A stretch of DNA of 21,757 bases. It comes from an uncultured Bacteroidota bacterium. GTDB lineage: Bacteria > Bacteroidota > Bacteroidia > Chitinophagales > Chitinophagaceae. Within the stretch, counting starts at the first letter, position 1. The number at the start of each line of letters is the position of its first letter. The notes under the pieces are model-generated. The model did not search any database. It was not told where the DNA came from and saw nothing but the letters and a program-made list of their open reading frames with translations. The translations under genes were made by a program, and so were the position numbers. Location of the stretch: the NCBI GenBank assembly GCA_937928385.1, contig CALEZD010000021.1, positions 1 through 21,757 on the forward strand, written 5' to 3'. Positions 14,490-20,926 of this stretch are shown here, piece after piece.

Positions 14490-15662
14490 TCAGCTCATAA
14501 ACTTCTTTTTGTCAGCGGCCATCCTGCGCAGCAATACGCTGGCGCGGTAGCGGTCTTCGTGGTACTGGTTATACAGGCCGTCCAGTATGTTCAGGCATTT
14601 GTCGGCACCCCACTCGTCGCACCATTGCAATAGCCCCTTAGGATAATTCACCCCTTTTGTCATAGCCTGTTCCAGGTCTTGTGCTGATGCGATATTCAGG
14701 TGCAGTGCATCTACCGCTTCGTTAATAAGCATCGCTACTATACGTTCTGTAATGCGGTTGCCCAGTCCTGTATCTTTATTCGCTTCGGGCTGTGCCGTGC
14801 CTTCGGCATAATTATAAAATCCGCGTCCCGACTTACGCCCCAGCCATCCCGCTTCCAGCAGGCGTTTTTGCGAGAAGGATGGTTTATAACGAGGGTCGTA
14901 AAAGAAGGATTGGAATACTGTTTCTGTCACCACATAGTTTACATCATGGCCGATATAGTCGGTCAGTGTAAAAGGCCCCATTTTAAAACCACCGATTTCA
15001 GTCATGGCCCAATCGATAGTAGCCATATCAGCTATGCCTTCTTCCATCATACGTATCGCCTCGCCATAAAACGGCCTTGCTACACGGTTGACGATAAAGC
15101 CCGGGGTGTCTTTAGCCACTACCGGCACTTTCTTCCAGGCCGCCATCAGCTCTTTGCATTCGGCTGTTATTGCAGCGTCTGTTTGCACCGCAGGCACTAC
15201 CTCTACCAGTGCCATCAGCGGTGCAGGATTGAAAAAGTGCAATCCCAATACACGTTCAGCCTTTGTACAGGCAGCAGCAATAGAAGTGACAGATAAGGAA
15301 GATGTATTGGTAGCCAGCACACAATCAGCGCTCACTACCTTTTCTACATCGGCAAATACCTTTTTCTTAATGTCCAGGTTTTCAATGATAGCTTCGATAA
15401 TCAGCCCGCAATCTTTAAAAGCCGCCAGGTCCGACGCATAAGTATATTTAGATGTAATGGACTCCACGCTTTCTATCTTGCCTTTCTCCACCAGCCTGGC
15501 CAATACCTTTTCCAGTGCCGCTTCCGACTTTTGCAATGCTGCTTCATTCGTATCAAATACAATCACCTTATGGCCTGCCATAGCAGCTACCTGCGCTATA
15601 CCACTGCCCATAGCACCTGCACCTATCACACCTACTATACTGTCTTTTGAGAATCTACCCAT
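14490..15662 (-). CDS. 3-hydroxyacyl-CoA dehydrogenase (3-hydroxybutyryl-CoA dehydrogenase type)
   Basis: 390-residue NAD-dependent enzyme oxidising L-3-hydroxyacyl-CoA to 3-ketoacyl-CoA in fatty-acid, phenylacetate or butyrate pathways. The Rossmann domain begins SIVGVIGAGAMGSGIAQVAAMAGHKVIVFD (~8-37), with GxGxxG and an acidic residue (D37) ending the second strand, indicating NAD(H). Catalytic segments: NTSSLSVT, GLHFFNPAPLMALVEVV (catalytic His-Glu dyad region) and GFIVNRVARP. The first C-terminal 3HCDH domain spans ~185-285 and a second one ~300-385 (RIVAMLINEAVDALHLNIASAQDLEQAMTKGVNYPKGLLQW), which makes it longer than the ~285-aa Hbd and nearer to PaaH-type proteins. No other beta-oxidation gene is adjacent. 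A TAttTTcG near-match to the -7 box is at 15677-15670. Confidence 0.92.
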   Translation of the reverse strand: MGRFSKDSIVGVIGAGAMGSGIAQVAAMAGHKVIVFDTNEAALQKSEAALEKVLARLVEKGKIESVESITSKYTYASDLAAFKDCGLIIEAIIENLDIKKKVFADVEKVVSADCVLATNTSSLSVTSIAAACTKAERVLGLHFFNPAPLMALVEVVPAVQTDAAITAECKELMAAWKKVPVVAKDTPGFIVNRVARPFYGEAIRMMEEGIADMATIDWAMTEIGGFKMGPFTLTDYIGHDVNYVVTETVFQSFFYDPRYKPSFSQKRLLEAGWLGRKSGRGFYNYAEGTAQPEANKDTGLGNRITERIVAMLINEAVDALHLNIASAQDLEQAMTKGVNYPKGLLQWCDEWGADKCLNILDGLYNQYHEDRYRASVLLRRMAADKKKFMS

Positions 15663-15825
15663 GATGGTGCGAAAATAATGTTTTAGCTAATTAACCTTTT
15701 TAAAAATAATGAATATAAATTACGCAACAGTAATGATATATTTAGTGGATAATAGACAATGTCCAAATTACGTACTAATAAAAGTACACTTGTATGCAGT
15801 ATTTAGAATAGAAATGTAGGGTATA

Positions 15826-16842
15826 ATGGATATCATAAATAACGACGTCAAAAATAAATACCCCAAAATACTAACGCCACATTTTATAAAAGCGTTAGTC
15901 AAAAAAGAATTGCTGTTCGAAGAATATAACCCACGCGTCAAACGACCCACACCTCCAAAACGTCCAATAATTAAGGAAACCGCAAATTCCGAACTCGTCG
16001 TTTTCTTGGGCTTTGGTTTCCTTGCATTAATTGCGCAGTTTTTTCTTTTATTTTTTATTAGCATATTCATTGGAAATAATACGATCCACCCTATTGTAAG
16101 GACTATTGTGATTGCAATTTCGGTATTAATTGGAGCTGCTTTGGCATGGAGCGTAAGAAAAAATGGTGAGCAAGAAGCGGTAGAAAATCAACGACATTAC
16201 GAAGAGAAGTATAAAAAATATGTTGATGAGTTGAATCATTATTCATTAACAAAAAAAGAGTTCCAATCACCCAGCTCCATCATTTACAAAAAGAGACAGA
16301 TGCTCAAGACTATGCTATCAACAATAAAAAAGGCAATATTGGAACAGGCTGAAATTCTAGATGATAATACGGTGAGAAGAGGGTTGAGCGAAGACTTCTT
16401 TTATAGATACTTAAAAAAATATTCGCAATTCCAAGTGTATAAATCCCTGAAATATAAATTTTATTATCCTGATTTAGTTTTAATAAAAAATAATCTTGTA
16501 ATTGATTTGGAAATAGATGAACCATATTCTTATGAAGAAAAAAAGCCAGTGCATAGTGATGGGCAAGATGAAAAAAGAGATAATTTTCTATTGAATGAAG
16601 GATTTGTTGTAATACGCTTCTCTGAAGAACAAATTATAGAAAATCCGGAAATTTGTTTAGAGATTATCAATAGTGTTATTGATACCTATTTAAACCTCAC
16701 AGAAATGCCAATAAATAGTAAGTTCAAAAAAGTTCAAAAAGATGTATTTCAGATTGAGAACACTTTTAATCTAGCATATAACAATTCTAGGGTAAGTACA
16801 GCTTTGCAAATTGAAAAACTCATAAAAAAATTTGACTTATAG
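15826..16842 (+). CDS. Two-helix membrane protein with a Vsr/DUF559-like nuclease domain
   Basis: 338 residues, not matched to a named family. Residues 1-50 are soluble and Pro/Lys-rich, followed by two hydrophobic segments at 57-83 and 88-110, a charged helical stretch (111-200, likely coiled coil) and a C-terminal domain (~185-290). That domain reads FYYPDLVLI (D216), LVIDLEIDEPY (E229, D231), H243, D248-E-K-R251 and GFVVIRFSEEQI (R264). This order, PDl-x-l / vIelDg / H / D-x2-R-x3-L-x2-G-x2-V-i-R-f, is that of Vsr/DUF559-like PD-(D/E)xK nucleases. I infer a membrane-tethered nuclease with the domain on the cytosolic side; activity is unproven. The base composition is clearly more AT-rich than the flanking genes and there is no partner gene, suggesting horizontal transfer. 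Start ATG 15826. Confidence 0.65.
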   Translation: MDIINNDVKNKYPKILTPHFIKALVKKELLFEEYNPRVKRPTPPKRPIIKETANSELVVFLGFGFLALIAQFFLLFFISIFIGNNTIHPIVRTIVIAISVLIGAALAWSVRKNGEQEAVENQRHYEEKYKKYVDELNHYSLTKKEFQSPSSIIYKKRQMLKTMLSTIKKAILEQAEILDDNTVRRGLSEDFFYRYLKKYSQFQVYKSLKYKFYYPDLVLIKNNLVIDLEIDEPYSYEEKKPVHSDGQDEKRDNFLLNEGFVVIRFSEEQIIENPEICLEIINSVIDTYLNLTEMPINSKFKKVQKDVFQIENTFNLAYNNSRVSTALQIEKLIKKFDL

Positions 16843-16848
16843 CCAGAT

Positions 16849-16887
16849 CGTTGCAAACGAGGCCCTACCGGAACAGCGTTTGCAACG
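16849..16887. repeat. Perfect 11-bp inverted repeat (hairpin) just after the nuclease-like gene
   Basis: CGTTGCAAACG (16849-16859) and CGTTTGCAACG (16877-16887) are exact reverse complements around a 17-nt loop, starting six bases after the stop codon. There is no U-tract, so it is not a standard terminator; it may mark a mobile boundary, a 3'-end RNA structure or a protein-binding site. Confidence 0.65.
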
Positions 16888-17014
16888 CTAAATATACCCC
16901 ACATTAACAAAATATCACACCAATTTTACGTATATTTACATATAAAATGCAGTTGGTTGAACCCGCTGTATATGCTCTTTGAACTACCAGGCTCTATCGT
17001 CAACAGGCAAAAAA

Positions 17015-17059
17015 ATGTTCCAAAATTTTATTCCATTTTTAGGCATCATTTTGGAACAT
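17015..17059. repeat. Repeat copy A: inverted repeat of ATGTTCCAAAAT
   Basis: ATGTTCCAAAAT (17015-17026) and ATTTTGGAACAT (17048-17059) are perfect 12-bp inverted repeats. The span also shares TTCCAAAAT and AGGCATCA...GGAACAT with copy B at 17205-17250, so the two appear to be diverged direct duplicates. Confidence 0.6.
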
Positions 17060-17085
17060 ATTCACTCGAAAGGCCGCATCATACA

Positions 17086-17110
17086 AGTCCCCCTCCGGGG
17101 GATTTAGGGG
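17086..17110. repeat. Bacteroidota-type interspersed GC hairpin (CCCCCTCCGGGGG)
   Basis: TCCCCCTCCGGGGGA is a near-perfect palindrome followed by TTTAGGGG. Similar CCCCTnnnGGGGGATTTAGGGG units are recalled as dispersed repeats in many Bacteroidota genomes; here it splits the two GGAACAT repeat copies. Confidence 0.5.
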
Positions 17111-17204
17111 TTCACTCGTGCTGGAAAAACACAGAACATGGCAACAAAATGGAACATTTTTCCACAAGTCTTGATAAACAATAGTTTATGTAAACGATTC
17201 CGCC

Positions 17205-17270
17205 AATTTTTCCAAAATCAGGCATCAAAACGGAACATTTTGGGAACATTCCGCCCTTATTTTGTTCCCA
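17205..17270. repeat. Repeat copy B and a TGGGAACA/TGTTCCCA inverted repeat
   Basis: TTTTTCCAAAATCAGGCATCA, starting near 17207, and GGAACATTTTGGGAACATT (17232-17250) resemble copy A; a further single GGAACATTTT is at 17151-17160. TGGGAACA (17241-17248) and TGTTCCCA (17263-17270) form an 8-bp inverted repeat. Confidence 0.5.
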
Positions 17271-17380
17271 ACCGCACAAAAAAACGGATAATGCCTCCAT
17301 AATCAACCTCTATCCCCTTTGTCCGAAAGAATCCCCATCTTTATAGTGCACAACAATTTTCTAACACATTAAAAAATTAG

Positions 17381-17398
17381 CCCCTTTAGGGGTTGGGG
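17381..17398 (+). promoter_or_regulatory. CCCC-TTTA-GGGG hairpin abutting the aldo/keto reductase start
   Basis: CCCC (17381-17384), loop TTTA, GGGG (17389-17392), with a second GGGG at 17395-17398 as an alternative partner; the ATG begins at 17400. In RNA it would occupy the ribosome-loading region. It is probably part of the same GC-rich interspersed repeat family as 17086-17110. Confidence 0.45.
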
Positions 17399-17399
17399 T

Positions 17400-18389
17400 A
17401 TGGAATACAGGAGAATGGGTAAAACAGGGTTGCAACTGAGCGTATTGTCTTACGGCTCATGGGTCACCTTTGCCAAGCAGATTGACGACAATGTATCAGA
17501 CAGGCTCATGGGCCTGGCCTACGACAACGGTATCAACTTTTTCGACAATGCGGAAATATACTCCCGTGGCGAGTCGGAAAAGATGATGGGCCGTGTGCTG
17601 AAAAAGAAAAACTGGGAACGCTCATCTTATGTGGTATCCAGCAAGGTATTTTTCGGCTGGAGGGGAGAAGCCAACAAGCCCAACCAGACCGGCCTCAGCC
17701 GCAAACATATAGTGGAAGCCTGCGACGAGGCCCTGGAGAGATTGCAGGTGGATTACCTGGATTTGTTTTACTGCCACCGGCCCGATAAGAATGTGCCCAT
17801 AGAAGAAGTGGTATGGACCATGAACCAGCTGATACAAAGGGGCAAAATACTCTACTGGGGCACCAGCGAGTGGAGCGGCCCCGAAATAATGGAAGCCCAT
17901 ATGGTAGCCCGCGACCTGCGCCTGATAGGCCCGGCGGTAGAGCAGCCGGAGTACAACCTCTTTAAGCGGGATAAGATGGAAGTTGATTATTACACCATAT
18001 TCAAAAATATAGGTATGGGCACCACCATCTGGAGCCCCCTGGCATCAGGACTCTTAACAGGTAAGTACAACGATGGTATTCCCGAGGGCTCCCGCCTGGG
18101 GCTTCAGGGCTTCGACTGGTTGAAAGACCGCGTAATGACGGACGAAAAGATTGCCCGTGTGCGCGACCTGTCTGCTGTGGCTAAAGACCTGGACACGTCA
18201 CTGGCTACCTTGTCCATAGCATGGTGCATCCGCAACCCCAATGTGACGAGTGCCATACTGGGCGCTACTAAGGAAGAGCAACTGCTGGAAAACCTTAAGG
18301 CATTGGAAGTAGTACCCAAGCTGACACAGGAAGTAATGGACAGGATAGACCTGGTAATGGGTACCAGGCCGGTAATGCCATTGTACTAG
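17400..18389 (+). CDS. Aldo/keto reductase (potassium-channel beta-subunit/YghZ-like)
   Basis: 329-residue NADPH-dependent carbonyl reductase with a TIM-barrel fold. MEYRRMGKTGLQLSVLSYGSWVTF is the standard start of the Kv-beta-like AKR group. The catalytic tetrad is intact: D49 and Y54 in FFDNAEIYSRGESE, K82 in VVSSKVFFGW, and H126 in DLFYCHRPDKNVP. Cofactor-binding segments WGTSEWS, EQPEYNLFKRD, WSPLASGLLTGKY and ILGATKEEQLLENLKAL occur in the normal order. ATG 17400 is preceded immediately by a GGGG-rich hairpin and no ribosome-binding site. It ends 51 nt before an intrinsic terminator, so it is transcriptionally separate from the ammonia-lyase gene that follows. The natural substrate (aldehydes, methylglyoxal and others) is not deducible. 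Confidence 0.95.
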   Translation: MEYRRMGKTGLQLSVLSYGSWVTFAKQIDDNVSDRLMGLAYDNGINFFDNAEIYSRGESEKMMGRVLKKKNWERSSYVVSSKVFFGWRGEANKPNQTGLSRKHIVEACDEALERLQVDYLDLFYCHRPDKNVPIEEVVWTMNQLIQRGKILYWGTSEWSGPEIMEAHMVARDLRLIGPAVEQPEYNLFKRDKMEVDYYTIFKNIGMGTTIWSPLASGLLTGKYNDGIPEGSRLGLQGFDWLKDRVMTDEKIARVRDLSAVAKDLDTSLATLSIAWCIRNPNVTSAILGATKEEQLLENLKALEVVPKLTQEVMDRIDLVMGTRPVMPLY

Positions 18390-18440
18390 TTGCCTGAAAT
18401 GGCAAAAACACAGCCTTTTACGCTTATCGGTTAAATAATT

Positions 18441-18473
18441 GCCCCCTTATCAGCTATGCGGGGGGCTTTTTTT
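18441..18473 (+). terminator. Intrinsic terminator of the aldo/keto reductase gene
   Basis: GCCCCC (18441-18446) pairs with GGGGGC (18461-18466) around a 14-nt loop, followed by seven T. It separates the aldo/keto reductase gene from the tyrosine ammonia-lyase gene. Confidence 0.8.
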
Positions 18474-18474
18474 A

Positions 18475-18482
18475 TATTTTTG
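18475..18482 (+). promoter_or_regulatory. -7 box (TAttTTTG) of the tyrosine ammonia-lyase gene
   Basis: TATTTTTG matches TAnnTTTG immediately after the terminator U-tract and leaves a 32-nt leader to the ATG at 18515. No TTG -33 element is seen at normal spacing. Confidence 0.5.
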
Positions 18483-18514
18483 CAACCTTTACAAGTATAT
18501 CCCTACAATATTAT

Positions 18515-20068
18515 ATGATAGCACTGGGTGGCAAGCCATTAGATTTAGATGCATTTGAGCAGATTGTTCTGTACCAGAAGGAGGTCAACCTGACCGCGTC
18601 TGCCGTGAAGGAGGCTACCCGCAGTTATGAGTTTCTCAAAGCTTTCTCGCGGGATAAACTGATATACGGTATTAATACCGGCTTCGGCCCTATGGCCCAG
18701 TACCGTATTAACGATGAGGACAAGCGCCAGTTGCAGTACAACCTCATCCGCAGCCATGCCTCGGGTATGGGCGATAAGCTGAATACCCTGCAAAGCCGAG
18801 CTATGATGCTGGCCCGCCTGCATACATTGGTGCTGGGCTACTCGGGCGTTCATCCCGACCTGGTGCAGCTGATGACCGACCTCATCAACCACGAAGCCTA
18901 CCCGGTAGTATATGCCCACGGTGGCGTAGGCGCCAGCGGCGACCTGGTACAATTGGCACACCTGGCTTTGGGCCTGATAGGCGAAGGAACATTCTGGTTC
19001 CAGGGGGATGTTGTTCCTGCACAGGACGTGTACCAGCAGTTAGGCTTACAACCCCTTCAGATAAACGGCCGCGAAGGGCTGGCGCTGATGAACGGCACCT
19101 CGTCTATGACGGGTATAGGCGGTATCAATGTCATACGCGCACACAGGTTAGTGGTATGGAGCATGTTGCTCTCGCTGATGGTGAATGAAATGATGGAGGC
19201 ATACGACGACCACTTTTCCGCCGAGCTGAACAATGTGAAAAGGCACCACGGCCAGCGCGCCGTAGCAGAGTGGATGCGCATACTGGGCGATGACAGCCGC
19301 CTGATGCGTAAGCGCCATGAGCACTTGTACGATAAAAAGGTAACTGAAACAGTGGTAGAAGATAAAGTGCAGGAATACTATTCGCTGCGCTGCGTGCCGC
19401 AGATACTGGGGCCGATATTTGATACAGTGCTGAATGCGGAGAAGGTGATTGTAGACGAGCTGAACTCGGTAAACGACAACCCCGTAGTTGACTATAAAAA
19501 TCAGAATATATTCCACGGCGGCAATTTCCACGGCGACTATGTGGCGCTGGAAATGGACAAACTGAAAATAGCGGTGACCAAACTGTCTATGCTGTCAGAG
19601 CGCCAGTTGAATTTCTTACTCAACCCCGCGCTCAACAAAAAACTTCCGGCTTTTGCCAATGCAGGTAAGTTGGGACTCAACTTCGGTATACAGGGTATGC
19701 AATACCCGGCTACCTCTACCACGGCGGAGAACCAGACCCTGAGCAACCCCGTGTACATACACAGCATACCCAACAACAACGACAACCAGGATATAGTGAG
19801 CATGGGCACCAACGCCGCTATGATGTGCGCACGTGTGATAGATAATACTTACGAAGTGCTGGCGGTAGAAGCAGCCGCACTGGTGCAGGCAGTGGACATT
19901 CGCGGCATAGCCGACAGGCTGGCACCCGCTACCCGCTGGATGTATGATGGTGTGCGCAACCATTTCCCTTTCTTCAAAGAGGATTTTTCAGCCTCATCGC
20001 ACCTGCAGGCGGTTAAAACATGGATGAAGGACACGGATATAGTGGCTCATTTTAAAAAGAAGATTTAA
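18515..20068 (+). CDS. Tyrosine ammonia-lyase of the flexirubin type (HAL/PAL/TAL family)
   Basis: 517-residue aromatic amino-acid lyase that should convert L-tyrosine to 4-coumarate, the aryl starter of flexirubin-type pigments. The self-formed MIO electrophile comes from A140-S141-G142 in HGGVGASGDLVQLAHLA. Other active-site parts: YGINTGFGP with Y51, NLIRSH81, the MNGTSSMTG loop, ENQTLSNP and NNNDNQDIVSMG. Many long segments (GFGPMAQYRI, QLQYNLIRSH, DDHFSAELN, VQEYYSLRCVPQILGP, YHGGNFHGDY-like, SIPNNNDNQDIVSMGTN) resemble, as I remember it, the characterised Flavobacterium johnsoniae tyrosine ammonia-lyase more than bacterial histidine ammonia-lyases. The selectivity pair is S-H, as in HAL and the Flavobacterium enzyme, so histidine activity cannot be fully excluded. 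No hut genes are adjacent; a FabG-type gene follows 98 nt downstream. Confidence 0.9.
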   Translation: MIALGGKPLDLDAFEQIVLYQKEVNLTASAVKEATRSYEFLKAFSRDKLIYGINTGFGPMAQYRINDEDKRQLQYNLIRSHASGMGDKLNTLQSRAMMLARLHTLVLGYSGVHPDLVQLMTDLINHEAYPVVYAHGGVGASGDLVQLAHLALGLIGEGTFWFQGDVVPAQDVYQQLGLQPLQINGREGLALMNGTSSMTGIGGINVIRAHRLVVWSMLLSLMVNEMMEAYDDHFSAELNNVKRHHGQRAVAEWMRILGDDSRLMRKRHEHLYDKKVTETVVEDKVQEYYSLRCVPQILGPIFDTVLNAEKVIVDELNSVNDNPVVDYKNQNIFHGGNFHGDYVALEMDKLKIAVTKLSMLSERQLNFLLNPALNKKLPAFANAGKLGLNFGIQGMQYPATSTTAENQTLSNPVYIHSIPNNNDNQDIVSMGTNAAMMCARVIDNTYEVLAVEAAALVQAVDIRGIADRLAPATRWMYDGVRNHFPFFKEDFSASSHLQAVKTWMKDTDIVAHFKKKI

Positions 20069-20073
20069 GCAAT

Positions 20074-20096
20074 TCGGCAATGAGGCAATTTGCCGA
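20074..20096 (+). terminator. Hairpin after the ammonia-lyase gene (weak terminator)
   Basis: TCGGCAA (20074-20080) pairs with TTGCCGA (20090-20096), loop of nine nucleotides, starting five bases after the stop codon. No U-tract follows, so this is structure only. Confidence 0.4.
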
Positions 20097-20130
20097 TTCG
20101 ACAATAATTTGCGGGATTGATTATTAGCTT

Positions 20131-20161
20131 TTGTCCCGATAGCTATCGGGATTTAATTTTG
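20131..20161 (+). promoter_or_regulatory. Promoter of the fabG-like gene: TTG -33, 18-bp palindrome in the spacer, TAatTTTG -7
   Basis: TTG at 20131-20133 and TAATTTTG at 20154-20161 match the Bacteroidota -33/-7 elements with a 20-nt spacer. The spacer is nearly filled by the perfect palindrome TCCCGATAGCTATCGGGA (20134-20151). The ATG at 20167 is only five bases past the -7 box, so the transcript is probably leaderless. Confidence 0.65.
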
Positions 20162-20166
20162 ACTTT

Positions 20167-20898
20167 ATGAAGAAGTACGCATTGGTTACAGGTGGTTCAC
20201 GAGGGATAGGCAAAGCCTGCTGCATCAAGCTGGCAGAGATGGGTTATAATATATTGGTGAACTACAAGGGCAATAAAGAAGCTGCGGTGGAAACAGCATC
20301 ACTGGTGCGGGAGTATGGTGTCAGCGCGCAAATACTGCAATTTGACGTAGCCAATAAAGAAGAAGTAAAACACGCCATCATCACATGGCAGGAGCAGCAT
20401 GACGACTGTATGGTAGAAGTGCTGGTGAACAACGCCGGCATACGCCAGGATACGCTGATGATGAGCATGACCGACGAGCAGTGGGAAAGCGTAATAGACA
20501 CGAGCCTCCAGGGTATGTACCATGTTACCAAACAGGTGCTCAACCAGATGCTGATGAACCGCTATGGCCGCATCATCAATATGGTGTCCCTCAGCGGACT
20601 GAAGGGGCAGCCGGGACAAGTAAACTACTCCGCCGCAAAAGCGGGTATGATAGGTGCTACCAAAGCACTGGCGCAGGAAATAGCCAAACGCAATGTAACT
20701 GTCAACGCCATAGCACCCGGCTTTATCAAAACCGATATGACCGAAGAGCTGAACGAAGCCGACCTGAAAAAAATGATACCCATGCAGCGTTTCGGCGAGG
20801 TGCTGGAAGTAGCCGACCTGGTAGGTTTCTTAGCCTCTAAAAACGCGGGCTACATCACCGGGCAGGTGGTGTCTATTAATGGAGGGTTGTATACGTAA
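20167..20898 (+). CDS. FabG-type 3-ketoacyl-ACP reductase (SDR), likely flexirubin pathway
   Basis: 243-residue short-chain dehydrogenase/reductase that would reduce 3-ketoacyl-ACP intermediates with NADPH. Features: TGGSRGIG (residues 8-15) nucleotide loop, NYKG near 32-35, VNNAG (87-91), catalytic S141 in MVSLSG, Y154 and K158 in NYSAAKAG, and PGFIKTDMTEEL followed by GYITGQVVSINGG at the end, all standard for FabG. The active-site Asn of the tetrad, normally in an x-x-T-N-L helix segment, is replaced by Ser (S113 in VIDTSLQGMY). It follows the ammonia-lyase gene but has its own promoter with a palindromic spacer. Because flexirubin and aryl-polyene clusters include a dedicated reductase of this type, I infer a pigment role; a housekeeping FabG is a less likely alternative. 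Confidence 0.88.
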   Translation: MKKYALVTGGSRGIGKACCIKLAEMGYNILVNYKGNKEAAVETASLVREYGVSAQILQFDVANKEEVKHAIITWQEQHDDCMVEVLVNNAGIRQDTLMMSMTDEQWESVIDTSLQGMYHVTKQVLNQMLMNRYGRIINMVSLSGLKGQPGQVNYSAAKAGMIGATKALAQEIAKRNVTVNAIAPGFIKTDMTEELNEADLKKMIPMQRFGEVLEVADLVGFLASKNAGYITGQVVSINGGLYT

Positions 20899-20926
20899 GT
20901 GAGCGGTTCTTGCTATATTTATAGCT

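Larger units (their letters stand above)
16843..17399. other. 557-bp non-coding, repeat-rich region between the nuclease-like gene and the aldo/keto reductase
   Basis: No credible gene is present; the open frame at 16957-17184 has low-complexity, repeat-derived sequence. The region contains an 11-bp inverted repeat (16849-16887), several GGAACATTTT-type motifs in direct and inverted orientation (17015-17270), and two GGGG/CCCC-rich interspersed hairpins (around 17086-17110 and 17381-17398). Confidence 0.65.

Noticed and set aside
14469..14496. Bidirectional terminator between the small lipoprotein and dehydrogenase genes
   Set aside because: GAGCTG/CAGCTC gives a 6-bp stem, but it overlaps both stop codons and has no U-tract on either strand.
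16849..16887. Integron attC site or insertion-sequence ends
   Set aside because: The dyad does not fit the attC core consensus (GTTRRRY), and no integrase, transposase or target duplication is visible.
16957..17184. 75-codon open frame in the repeat region after the nuclease-like gene
   Set aside because: The sequence runs through the interspersed GC hairpin and the GGAACAT repeats, without family features or promoter; treated as chance.
16843..17399. CRISPR array
   Set aside because: The repeats are few, diverged, irregularly spaced and in both orientations; no cas gene is present.
17400..18389. Aldo/keto reductase as part of the pigment gene unit
   Set aside because: A strong intrinsic terminator and a new -7 box separate it from the ammonia-lyase gene, and this enzyme class is not a known flexirubin component.
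18515..20068. Histidine ammonia-lyase (hutH)
   Set aside because: No hut genes are near, and the overall sequence is closer to the Flavobacterium tyrosine enzyme; still possible because the S-H selectivity pair is shared.
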